This document shows, in pieces, positions 1 to 11,211 of a DNA stretch of 64,000 nt. The stretch is from Acanthamoeba castellanii str. Neff (lineage: Eukaryota > Discosea > Longamoebia > Acanthamoebidae). Within the stretch, counting starts at the first letter, position 1. The number at the start of each line of letters is the position of its first letter. The notes beneath the pieces are model-generated. The model saw nothing but the letters and a program-made list of their open reading frames with translations. It ran no database searches and had not been told where the DNA came from. The position numbers were made by a program, and so were the translations under genes. The stretch lies in NCBI RefSeq assembly GCF_000313135.1, contig NW_004457554.1, positions 84,054 through 148,053 on the forward strand, written 5' to 3'.

Positions 1-3000
1 GTTGTGTGTTATGTGGTTGGCGTGGAGGGCGTACGTCGTTGATGCGGGAGATCCATTCGAATTTCTCTTCGGCCGAAGAGGCCTGGAGGGTGATCTGGCC
101 GCTGCTGTCGTCCATGCGCACGATGCAGAACACGAGCCCCTCGGCGTCGTTGCCGCTCCACAGCAGCACGTTGGTGATGGCGATCGGGCCGCTGCGAATC
201 ACGAACTTCTTCTTGCTCGCCTTCTTGAACATGTTGCCCTCCTCGGACGCGACGAGGAGCATGTCGTTGAAGAGGAACAGGTGGCCGTTCTTGACCTTGA
301 CCGGCGTCTTGGTGCCCACGAACACTTTCTTGAACGTGCCGTGCGCGACCAACCGACGATGCGGCGAGATCAGCTTCAGCGGCTGCCAGGCAAAGAGGAG
401 GAACAGAGTAATGAGTCTTCAAACCAAGTGTGCGTGTGTCGTGTCGTGTCGTGTCGTGTCGTGTCGTTGCGTCGTGGATGATGTACCTCTTCGCCGGCGT
501 TGGTGATGAAGTTGTTCTGAAGCTGGATCAGCTTGACCAGGTTTTCAGATTGTCGCTTCTTTTCGTTGATTTCTTCAGTGACCCACACCAGCACGAGCTT
601 CCGGTCAGCTCACCGCACACACACCACCGCACACGCACACGGCACGATACGAAACACAAGGAGAGGGAGAAGCGGACCCAGCACGACTTCGGCGATGCGG
701 GTGTAGCACTTGTCGAGCGCAGCGTAGTCGGGGTGGGTCGGCTCCGTGTGTTTGAGGATCTCCTTGAGCAGAAGCGGGTACTTGGTCACGCGCTGCATTG
801 GTTTGATCAAATAGCTCTCCAGGTCGAGCAGATTGCACTCGGGCCTGTTTTTGATTTCCTGTTTTGTTTGGTGGCGATCAGTACGGTGTGTGCGGTCGTG
901 TGTCGTGTGTCGTGTGTCGTGTGTCGTGTGTCGTGTGTCGTGTGTCGTGTGTCGTGTGTCGTGTGTCGTGTGTCGTGTGTCGTGTGTCGTGTGTCGTGTG
1001 TCGTGTGTCGTGTGTCGTGTGTCGTGTGTCGTGTGTCGTGTGTCGTGTGTCGTGTGTCGTGTGTCGTGTGTCGTGTGTCGTGTGTCGTGTGTCGTGTGAG
1101 GTGTTAGGTACCTCGAGCACTTGCTGGAGCTGGGGCTTGGCCTTCTTGAGCTCCTGCAGCCGCTCGATGGCGGCGGCCTGGTTGGCGCAGTACTCAAAGT
1201 ACATCTTGAGGAAGTCCACGAATCGCGCGAAGCGCCGGCCCACGTCCTGCTCGGCCGCTGGCAACTCCTCGACGCCCTGGAGCGACGTGAGCAGCTCCTC
1301 GTTGAGCATCCGCAGCTGCTCGACGTTGGAGAACACCACCCCGATGTCCTCCACCGAGAACAGGCCCTGCGCGCGCAGCGGCTTCATCCACGCCTGGCCA
1401 TCCATTTTGTTCGCAATAACGCGTCAGCGGACTAGAATGCACGGAATGCAACACGCACGACCGCACACGCACACGCACACACGCGCATGTGTGAACAAAG
1501 ACGTGTACCTCGACGATGAGAGAGAGGTCGCGGAAGTAGGACTTCTCGGTGTGGATGAGTTCGTTGACGACGAGTTGTCGCAGCTCGCGCGGGCTGAGCG
1601 GCGTGGGCGGCACGCCGCCGGTGGCCGACGCGGCCGCGACAGAGCCCGCAGCGCCGCCGCCACAAATGCGGGTGATAGACACGTGGGCCAGAGGGTCGTC
1701 GAGTTCGCCGTCAGACAGGCCTGGCATTGATCACGCGTGTCATGAGTTGTCATCGCACGACACGCACGGCACACGCAACACGACGTGACACGCGCATACC
1801 TTCGTCAGTAAGCTTGCGACGCGGCGCGCCCTTGAGCTCGGCAGCGGCGCCGGCCGAGTTGCTGCGCTCCTTGCGCTCCTCGCTGCGTCGGATGGCCATG
1901 CCGGCGATATCGGTGCCCTTGCGCGGCCGCAGCGGCCGCTCCTGCGACCCGCACGCCGCGGGCGGCTGCTTCTTCGTGGCGCCGCGGGGCGACACCATCG
2001 ACATCAGCGGATTCGACACATGCATCACCATCGACTGCGGCACATTCTTCTCGCTCACCGTCCGCTTCAGCATCTTATTGTTCTCCTTTTCTTTCTCCTT
2101 TTCCTTCTCTTTCTCCTTCTTCAGCTGTTGCTGCTGGTGTTGATGTTGTTGGTGGTGGAGCTGGTGGAGCTGGCCCTGGAGCTCGCGCGCCTTCTCCTCG
2201 ACGTTGCGCTCGACGAGCGACGGCAGCGGGTAGCCGCCGCGCGGCGAGAGCGGCGACGCGTGGTGGTAGGCCGACGACGTGGGCGAACAGGAAGGTGACG
2301 ACGACGTGGGGGATCCGGCGCTCGGCGCCGCAGGCGCGGTGATGACGGAGTGGTTGCGGGCGAGAGCGGTGTCGGCCGTGTTGCTGCGTCGGCGTCGGTC
2401 CTGCGATGGCGAGGCCGCGGGCGACGGGAACGACGCCGACGAGCCCAGCGGAATCTTAGGAATGCTTGGGCTACCGCTGCCGCTGCCGTCGCCGGAGCCG
2501 GGCGAGGGCAGATGGACCACGGCCGGCGTCGCGAGCAGCGGCTTGCGGGGCGGTGGCGGCGGCGGCGGATACGACGCCGGCAGCGGCGGCAGCGATAGTC
2601 CTTCGCCCAGCGCCAGCGGCGGCAACGACGGACCACCTGACGACGGCGACGGCGACGGCAACGAGTGCGACGACGACGACGTGGCCAGCGGCGACGCACA
2701 GGCGTAGGACGAGGAGGACGGCGACGACACCGGCGACGAACCAGGCGGCGTCGAGACGTATGTCGAAGAGTGGGGCGACGACGCGGGCGACGCGGCCTGC
2801 GGCGATCGCGCGCCTCCTGTCGTCAGGCTGCTCGACGGCTTGGGCGACGACGGTACGGGCGGCGGCGGCGCGCGCTTGTTGGGCGGCATGAGCGGCGGTG
2901 GCCGGTGGTAGGCGGTTGCGGCGGACGTGAGAGGCGATGAGGCCGCCGGGGAATAGGTGGGCGCGCTGCGGGGCGAGGTGGGCGGCGAGTGCAGGGGCAG

Positions 3001-3444
3001 GTGCGGCGTCGGCGGGGACGGCGGGCACGAGGGCAGGGTCGGCGACGACGCCGACAGACCGCGCGGGCTGCCGAGGCCGTTCTTGAGCGGCGGCGTTGGC
3101 CCGGCGGCAGCGGCGGTGGTGGGGCCGCTGCCCAGGCTGCCGGTGAGGGCGGCCGGGCCGCGCTTGCGGACGAGCTCGTTGACGAGATCGCCGTGGGAGA
3201 CGTGGTGCTGCAGGGCACGGGCAGGGCCTGGGCCAGGCGCCTGGGTGTGTGCCCGCGGCGACATGGGCGACTCGGCGGCCTTTTGGGCTGCGTTTGCGAC
3301 TGTCGAGTGCGCACGCGGCAACGAACGAACGAACGTGAGGAGGAAAGCGGAAAGAAGAAAGGGGGTGGGGGATGCGATACCTGATGTTGTTGGGGGCGGG
3401 GAGCTGGCGGCCAGCTTGGCCTCTCTGCTCTTGAAGAACATCAT
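1..3444 (-). CDS. Rho guanine-nucleotide exchange factor, DH-PH domains (3' end outside window)
   Basis: Predicted activator of Rho/Rac GTPases. Visible exons (reverse strand): about 3444-3382, 3301-1802, 1720-1509, 1394-1112, 858-about 680, about 595-487 and 382-35. The first 500 or so residues are a disordered Pro/Ser-rich region. The DH domain follows: CR1 around LIHTEKSYFRDLSLIVE, the middle helices, then the diagnostic CR3 helix with YLIKPMQRVTKYPLLLKEIL. The last exon holds a PH domain: VKNGHLFLFNDMLLVA, then FEWISRIND at a GTACG donor, so more exons lie off the window. The junction near 600-690, at the end of the DH domain, could not be placed. The start is one of two adjacent Met codons (3444 or 3441); the frame is open further upstream. 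DH-PH is clear; the specific GTPase is not predictable. Confidence 0.88.
435..467. repeat. Intronic 5-mer repeat (GTGTC)n
   Basis: A short run of GTGTC units in the intron that separates the end of the DH domain from the PH-domain exon of the RhoGEF gene. It is the same repeat family as the larger arrays elsewhere in the window. Confidence 0.85.
896..1098. repeat. Intronic 7-mer satellite (GTGTGTC)n
   Basis: About 29 nearly perfect copies of a 7-base unit, GTGTGTC on the given strand, fill most of the intron between two DH-domain exons of the RhoGEF gene. The sense transcript would read ACACACG-type repeats. The unit length keeps several frames free of stop codons, so it produces long false ORFs. 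Confidence 0.95.
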
Positions 3445-3957
3445 GTTGAAGCGATGATGTGATGCTAATCCGATTGAGATCAAAGAGGCCTTCAACGAGA
3501 GTCCACCTTCTGGACTAAAATGATGGAAACAAAATCGTCTTTGTAGAAGGGTGCCTCGATCTTGCTCCTCTCCACTTCTACGTCCTTTTTGTTTGTAAAA
3601 AAGTTGAATGGCTCACGGCGTCGGGGTGATGGTCCACCACTACTCCATCGCGCGTGACGCCCAGGTGACACCCGCAGAACCCGGAGGAAGGAGGCCCAGT
3701 TCGTCGCATGGTGCCATCACTCCCGCACCAGGAGTCACAGCTTCTTGAACGTCCGGAGTTTACATAATTTCCTTTGGGTTTTCTTTTCATTTCTGATCTC
3801 TTTATTTGAACCTCCACGCGTGGAATGAACGAGCTCTAGGGAGGTTGCGTCGCCTCAGAGGTCCTGCAGCCCACCATCTCTTCATCGTCTTCTTCGGCTG
3901 CTTTCTCCTTTTCCTTCTACTTCTACTTCTTCTTTTTGCATCAAGGCCAGAACGTGT
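3445..3957. other. Intergenic region, RhoGEF 5' flank and COMMD4 3' flank
   Basis: Both neighbours are on the reverse strand, so this 513-base gap should hold the RhoGEF promoter and the COMMD4 3' UTR. Open frames here are short and unlike any family I know. No RNA gene or repeat array is seen. Confidence 0.6.
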
Positions 3958-5372
3958 TCATTCTCGTCCTTCTTCGTCGCCGGTGGGAATGGCCTCCATC
4001 ATCGCTCGGGCGATTTGAAGCTCTACACGAAACAGAACATGCCGGTGTCAACAACAGATACATGAATATATATATATATATAATAAATAAATAAATATAA
4101 ATATCATAAATAAAATGTGGGCACAAGAAGCCGTACCCGTGAGCAGGACTCGGAACTTGTCGGCATCAATCTCGAAGGAGTGCTTGGTGTGCTTGTCCTT
4201 CGAGTCCTCGTGCGTGCGGGCCTCGGGCGAGCTCACCGTGAGTGCGAGCTGGACCGCAGGCGCGTTGACATTCTGAACAACCAAGCAAATGAGTAAGAGA
4301 AATAAAACAAACAACAAATAATAATAATACAAATAAATAATAAATAATAAATAGGTACGTTGAGGTTGTGCGAGGACAGCAGGTAGTCCACTCGCCAATC
4401 GAGAGACTTGATGGTGTCCACTGGGTGGGCGGAAGATAGGGGGTTGGTGAGAAGACAAGAAACGGGTGCAGAGGAGGAGGAGGAAGAGTGAAGAATAGAT
4501 AGAACGGCGGGACGAGCGTACGTCTGAGCGAGCGCGAGTGGAGCTTCTCCTGGAGCGCCTGCTTGCTCTCGGCGAAGGGACGCACAAGGGAGTCGCAGTT
4601 CTCTGCCATTCACACGTTTCATTTATTAGACTAACGGCACGCACACGCACGACACACGGCACACACGGCGCACACGACACACACCACCGCACACAAGCAA
4701 TGCAAGGTCTCGATTTGAGAAGAAGGCTTACCCTTGGGGAGACCGAGCTGCTGAAGCTCAGTGACCAGCACTTGGTCGTCGACATTGTACTTGGCGCCGT
4801 TGGTGATGATGAAGTCCACCGCAGCGATGAGGGCCTTCACATCCGAATCAGCTGATACGCGCAACACAGCATTGCAGCTCGAGTCAACAACTACAGCCAC
4901 CGCTTGGGCCAACAGCGGTTGCGTGCCGTGTGCGGTTGATGTGCGTGCCGTGTGTTGTGTGTGTGTTGTGTTGTGCGTGCGTGTGCGTGCGTGCGTGCGT
5001 GCGCACGTACAAATGCCAGACTTGGACGTGTGGGTGATCACCTTCTCGAACTGAGCAGCACGACGTGGCACGACCACCAGAAGCATGAGTGCTGAACTGT
5101 GGCGGCCGTGTGAGGAGGGAGGGGAGGTCGTACGTCGATGGTGCCAGTGAGGATGTGGGTGATGACCTCCTTGACGATGAATTTGATTCGCACGGACGAG
5201 ATTTTCGAAAGGATTTCGATCTCCTTGAGGAGCCAGTCGGGCGCATCGAGCTCTCCGCAAAATCTGAAACGCTACGCAATTGATTTGGGGGGGGGCAATT
5301 AAATAAACAAAATGTCCATCAAACATGGCACAAACGAAGGCCTGCAGAAGAAGGAAGGGATCGCAGTACCAT
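3958..5372 (-). CDS. COMMD4: COMM domain-containing protein 4 (COMMD4)
   Basis: Subunit of the COMMD ring of the Commander complex, which works with the CCC and retriever assemblies in endosomal cargo recycling. Eight exons: 5372-5370, 5271-5134, 5050-5011, 4851-4732, 4602-4522, 4420-4359, 4272-4137 and 4022-3958. They sum to 645 nt and encode 214 residues. The protein begins MRFRFCGELDAPDW, close to the animal COMMD4 start as I recall it. It continues through an ELQQLGLPK segment, has the COMM-domain core SLDWRVDYLLSS, and ends with DADKFRVLLT and ELQIARAMMEAI. The first exon consists of the ATG alone as far as coding goes: a GTACTG donor follows it immediately and the next exon starts CGTTTCAG. 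The length matches the family. Identification is strong. Confidence 0.93.
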
Positions 5373-5523
5373 TTTGTGGAAAGCGCAAGAGAGATGGAGA
5401 TGTAGCGACTGCAGGAAAAGGCGAAAGCAAAGCGAGCGCAATAAAACCTGAAATACTCTGCATTCCATGCCTTTTCTTATCATTATTATTATCTGCTCAA
5501 TTTTTGGTCATTTTTTTGACAAG
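5373..5523. promoter_or_regulatory. Short divergent promoter region, COMMD4 / UVR-coiled-coil gene
   Basis: These 151 bases separate two divergent start codons, so both promoters and 5' UTRs must lie here or overlap the genes. The stretch next to the rightward gene is AT-rich with T runs. No recognised TATA motif can be assigned. Confidence 0.5.
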
Positions 5524-8500
5524 ATGACGGAGAAGAAGCCTGCAGGGTGGTCCTCGTGGTTTTTTGGCTCCTCGAGCGGGTCTGCACCACCGCCGGCAGC
5601 AGCTGCCACGCCCACAAAGTCGGGCACCACCGGTAAATCGTCGTCTCAATCTGCTGCGGCACCATCGAGGCCGAAGCCGAATGTAGTGAAGGGCACCGCC
5701 GCCGGCCAACCGCAGCCGCCTCGAAAGAAATCATCTTCTTCATCGACGTCCTCTCAGGACGGCGAGGATGGCAAGACTGCTGCTGGCGGGAGCCTATTCG
5801 AGGGGATGGCCCTCAAGCCCAAACCCCAGGCCGCGGCCTTGTTCGAGGGTCTTGCCATCAAGGAAGAAGAAGAAGAAGAGACCACATCCACAACCACGTA
5901 CGACCCCTGCTTGCTCTTTTATTGATTTTTACAAGTGTTGATTTATTTATTTATTGTGATTACTTTTTTTTGTGTTGATTTATTTCTTTACCTTTGGGCA
6001 ACAGGGCCTCGGGTGGCGGCTCGTCTTCGTTTTCGTTCATCAACGAGGAGCCCCAGGGAGAAGAAGAAGATGAAGGTGAAGGCACGCGCTCTTCTTCTTC
6101 AACTCCTGCAGGCGCAGGCGGGTCGCCGGGCGGCGGGGCCGTGCGCAAGAGGAAGGCGGCCAAGCGGCCCGGCACGTACTACCAGGAGGGCGATCAGGTC
6201 AAGCCAGCCGCCGCTGCGGCCACGGCCGGTGCCACCAAGGCCTCACCTTCTTCTTCATCTTCTCCTTCATCTTCTTCTCCTTCACCAGCCTCACGCAAGG
6301 CAGAAGGTAAGCTAGCCGCATCTTCACGCGCAGGCCTTCTTGCTAAGTGTACTCAATTCGTGTTGCGTGTCGTGTCGTGTCGTGTCGTTGGTCGTGTCGT
6401 GTCGTTGGTCGTGTCGTGTCGTGTCGTGTCGTGTCGTGTCGTGTCGTGTCGTGTCGTGTCGTGTCGTGTCGTGTCGTGTCGTGTCGTGTCGTGTCGTGTC
6501 GTGTCGTGTCGTATGTCGCGTGCGTCGTGTGCTGCGTGCAGAAGCGAGGAGCGCCAAACAGCCGGCAACGACGCCGCGCAAGGAGGAGAGCGACAAGCGA
6601 AAGGACGAAAGCAAGGCGGCGGAGGAGGACACGTCGGCCAAACGCGAACGAGAAGAAGCGGCGAAGCGGCGGCAGAGGGAGAAGGAGGAGGAAGAACGAA
6701 AGCGACAAAGGCAGAAGGAAGAAGAAGAAGAACGAAAGCGACAGGAAAGCGAAGAAGATAGGGAGGAGGCCGCGAGGCAGCTGCAGCGCAGGAAGGAGGC
6801 GGACGAACGATCGAAGGGCTCGAGCCAGCCCGACAAGAAATACGAAAAGGTGATCGCGAACGCGAGACGGGAATTCGCTTCTTTGGACGCCGAGCGCGAA
6901 TCGCTGACCCACCAGCAGAAGACCATCCTCAGCGAACAGCGGGAGCGAAACCGAGTCACGCTCAACGTGCGTGCCTTGGTTGTGTGTCGCGTGTGTCGCG
7001 TGTGTCGTCTCGAGTCTTACATTATTCACTCTTGTCCAGTTGCAAGAACAGCTGATCAAGCTGGATGCCGAGCAAGTGCAAGCGCTTCAGCTCGAGGACT
7101 TCGAACGAGCCGAGAAATTGAACGAAAAGATTGAAGGCACGCACGCACACTCGCATCCTTACTTGACCGCGCGCTCAAAGTTATTGTTTGATGTTGATGA
7201 TTCTCTTCTGCACGTCAAACAAAATAGAGGTCAAGGAGGAGATGAAGAAGATCGCACGGCAGAAGCTGCAGTTCAGCCAACAGGTGCTGGTCTTGCATGT
7301 GAAGAGGGGCCAGGCGGCGCAGAAGGAAGCGCAGCTACGACGGAGCTTCATCGACAAGCTCAAGGAACTGAAGGTGCCCCCTCCCCAAATCAATTACTCA
7401 CTCGCTGTCTTTCAGCACTAAATATATTGGCACACGCGCGTGTCGTGTCGTGTCGTGTCGTGTCGTGTGCGGTCTGATTACCGTGTGCACAGACGGAAGA
7501 GGAGGAACAGCTGGAAGCATTCAAGAGCCAGACGAGCAGCAAATTCTCGGAAGAGAAGGAGCGCATCCAGGCAAAGAAGAAGGGCATCCAGAAGCATCTC
7601 ACGTGCGTTGACTCCTCCATGTCCTATTCTTCTCTCACTTAAGATGACAAATTTATTTATATATTTATATTTATGTTATAACATAAATATAAATACGGTG
7701 TCGTATTTATTAATAACATTACCTTGTGTTCCTTCAGTCACGTGCGCCTGGACCTGGAGATGTTGCTCAAGAGCGAAGAGACGGTGCACCAGTCCATCGC
7801 GTCCCAGGTTCGCCTTCAGCCCCCTCTCCTGTTCTCCGACTCGCTGTCCGCGCGCGCGCGCGCGCACACACACACACACACCACACAACGCGCGCACACA
7901 CACCGCACGCACACACACCGCACGCACACACATGCGTGCGTGTACTAAACGCCACCGACAGACGCAGAGCTTCAAGGAGGACCTGCACAAGCTCAACCAA
8001 GATCGCGACGCCGTACAGGTCAGTAGCTCTGCTGCAGCTACTCTTCTGGCCTTGAATGAATGAATGAAAGACTGCTTACCTCGGCAGCTCTATACGTCTG
8101 GTGCGTGGTGTGTGTGTTGTGTGCCCGCACACGACAGACGGAGATCAAGGAGCTGATGCGGCTGCTGGCCCAGAAGCGGAAAGAGGAGGAAGAGCTGACC
8201 AGGCAGATCCACGGGCTGGAGCGGAACGTCGTGCAGGTGACCGACAGGTTCAAGAACGAGATGGAGCGGATCGGCATCGAGCGAGACGCCATCGCCAAGG
8301 ACAACCACAAATACTCCCTCCAAATGGTGCGCCATCCATTATTATTTATTATTCTATTATTATTTTTTATTATTTATTTATTTGTAATTATTGTTATTTA
8401 TTCGTTTTTATTATTATTTGTTATTTAGTTGTTTTTGAAAAATGGAAGGAAATATTATATTTAATATTATTTGGTGGTGTGCAGGAGGAGCTGAAGAAGG

Positions 8501-11005
8501 CGAAGCGGCAGCTGAAGGGCGAGGAGGCGAAGGACAGGGAGGCGGAGAAGCGCTTCCACGACGCGCTCACTGCGATCGAGGCCGAGCTGACCAACGAGCG
8601 CGCGGCGGTCGACAAACTCGAGCAGAAGGAGGACGAGCTGCGAAGGGCCAAGACCAACTACGAGGCCTTCGTCCGAATGGAGGCCGATCAAGAAGAGCAG
8701 GTGCGCCACGACACGACACGACACGACACGACACGCAACGATTCTCGTCGGCATGTAACTGTCGCGCGCGGACTTGCCTTTTTTCTCACTCGGGTCTGTG
8801 CCAAAACAACCACAGTTGTCTTCTGTGCGCGAGCAGACCTCGGCGTGCAGCGCGGCCATCACCCAACTCACCGCGCGAGTGCTCTCTCTGCAGCAGTACG
8901 CACAGCGCACGCACGCACGCACGCACACTCGCGATTTGATTTGATCACGCCGAGACGAGTTACGCATTAACGCGCGATGTGGGTGGGTGGGTGGGTGACA
9001 GGGAGATACACGGCGCCAATCAGCAAATTGTCGCCTTGGATGCTCGCATCCCCTCGCTTGAATCCGAGAAGAAACTCGCTGTGTCCGGTACCGCCACTAT
9101 CGCATTCACACGACACGCACAACCGCACACGCACACGCACAACCGCACACGGCGCACACGCGGCTCACATCTGTTGTCTCGTCCAGGACGTAATTTCAAG
9201 GAGGCCAAGAGAATCGCCGAAGAGATGAAGACGGCCTCGGTACAGATTGAAGAGAGCAAGGACACCGTCGCTGCCCTCACGGAGCAGGTATGTGGCCATT
9301 GACGCATCATCGATCCGCGTGGCGTGTCCCTTTTCGCCGCTGTTGCCGTGATGCGACGCTGGCTGACATGCGACTCACCATGGCACGACACGACCAACGA
9401 CACGACACGCAGCTTGAGACCTGCAAGGTCACTCTGTCGCAGCACAAGGAACAGTTCAAATCGCTCGACCAAGAGCTCAGTTCAGCCGAGAGCAAAGCCG
9501 GTACCGGCCTCTTCCACGACGCCACCAACGCCACACATGACCCACCGCGCGCGCCGCGCACACACACACACCACACACACACACACGCACAACACGCACA
9601 CATGCGCACACACCACACTTCCCTAAGCAAGACGCGACTTTGTCTTGACTAAATTCGCGCGTGTGAAACCGACAGACAAGGTCAAGCTCCAGCGGCTCAA
9701 GGCCAAGGAGAAGGAGCTGCTCTCCAAGCTGGCCAGGTACCACGGCCAGGACGAGGAGACGGAGATGTCGGCGCTCGAGCTCGAGTCCTGCCAGGCCGAG
9801 ATGGCCTCCCTCCGGCTGAAGTGGAACCTCCCCCAGCACGACGATGACGACAACGACGAAGCTCTCCGCGAGAGCGAAAGCGAAAGCAAACGAAAGAGTG
9901 AAGACGACAACGTTGCGAAGGTCGAGGAGACACCACTGGAATCAAAGAGCGCGAAAGCGAAAGCGACAAACGCGCCCCGGAGGCCGAGAGGGAAGACCAA
10001 AAGAGCGAAAGCGAAGAGCAGGGCGAGCGTGCGGACCCGGCGTTCGATGCGGCCGCGGCGGAAGAGGAGCTGAGGACCCTGGCCGCGCGCCTGGAGGTGT
10101 GGGAGGCCGAGCTCGAGCAGTGCGTGGCCAACGACGACTTTGACCGAGCTGACGAGGTCAACCAGGAGATCGAGCGGGCCAAGGCGCGGTCGGCCGTCCT
10201 CCAAGCGGCGCTCCCCGCGAGCAGCAGCTCCTCGAGTGATCCAGCGCCGACGCAAACGTCGAATTCGTCGCCTGACGAAGAGCCATCGGCCTTCGCCTCC
10301 ATTCCTCGCGCTGAAGATGGCGGTGACGTCGGTGGCGGTGGCGATGATGGCGACGAGGCGTTTAAGTCCGATCGAGGTGTGGTCGAGGAAGAGGCTGATC
10401 AGCCGAGCGTGGAGCGGGAGGTGGAGGTGGAGGCCTCGGGTGACGATGGAGCGGACCAGGCCGGGTTCGCGTTTATCTCCGAAGAGGAAGAAGAGGCACC
10501 AAAGAACGAAGACGAAAACGAAAATGAAGACGAAGACGAAGACGAAGACGTTGGCGACGCAGAGCAAGCCGCTGCGGTGGTGGAAGAGGGCGCCGACTCG
10601 TCCTCCTCCTCCTCCTTCGCCTTCATGGCGCACGACGACAACGAAGAGGAAGGAGAGGAAGAGAAGAAGGACAATGTGGAGGAGTCAGAGAAGATCACGG
10701 ACGAGGCGGCGCCAGCGGAGGAAGTGGAGCAGCTGCCACCGGTCGACACATCTGCGGCCTCGTTTGCGTTCATCATCGGAGACGACGAAGACGAGGACAT
10801 CAGCCACAACAGCGACAACAACGACCACAAGGAGGAGGAGAGCGGTGGCCACGCCTTCTCCTTCATCGCCGCCAGCGAAGAAGAGGCAGCACCACCAGCA
10901 CCAGCACCCACGGCAGACGCAGGCAAGGAAGAAGTGGAGGAGATCGAAGCAGGAGGAGGAGGAGAAGAGGGTGAGTCCTCGTCTGCCTTCTCCTTCATAT
11001 CTTGA
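5524..11005 (+). CDS. Long coiled-coil protein with two UVR-like motifs and repeated FxF[IM] motifs
   Basis: Function unknown. Fifteen exons: 5524-5897, 6005-6306, 6542-6966, 7040-7136, 7228-7373, 7493-7602, 7738-7807, 7962-8018, 8138-8326, 8485-8700, 8816-8895, 9002-9087, 9187-9287, 9413-9500 and 9676-11005; about 1220 residues. The N-terminus is Ser/Pro-rich with SLFEGMALK and ALFEGLAIK. The centre is a long Glu/Lys/Arg coiled coil. EDFERAEKLNEKIE (around 7100) and DDFDRADEVNQEIE (around 10135) resemble UVR motifs, helical hairpins used for protein contacts. SSFSFI near the start and AGFAFI, SSFAFM, ASFAFI, HAFSFI and SAFSFI near the end are each tied to acidic stretches; the last one ends the protein. 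The intron after 7136 begins GC. The frame must shift by one base near 9940-9960 inside the last exon. A scaffold or tether is plausible but unproven. Confidence 0.72.
6366..6511. repeat. Intronic 5-mer satellite (GTGTC)n
   Basis: Almost 30 copies of GTGTC, with two interruptions (GTTGGTC), fill the second intron of the UVR-coiled-coil gene. Here the repeat is G/U-rich in the transcript, the opposite orientation to the RhoGEF array. Confidence 0.95.
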
Positions 11006-11211
11006 GTTGTTTCGACAAACAAAAACGAAATAGAATTTTGAACAAAACGGAGCTTGCGGCGACCTCGTTGCGTGGACACCCGCAAGCTGGTCTCCTCCCA
11101 CAACACACAAGTAGTTGTGGGTAGCGTCGGCCCTTTGTTTTTGAACCACCACCCTCGGCCGAGGGAAGAAGCGGCGGCAGGCCGAGGTTCGAACTTTTTT
11201 GAACAACGACG

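Noticed and set aside
430..1197. Long open frames on both strands reading VSCVVCR-type or THDTRHT-type repeats
   Set aside because: They are translations of the GTGTGTC and GTGTC microsatellites inside introns. The real gene runs on the reverse strand with clear DH-domain exons on each side.
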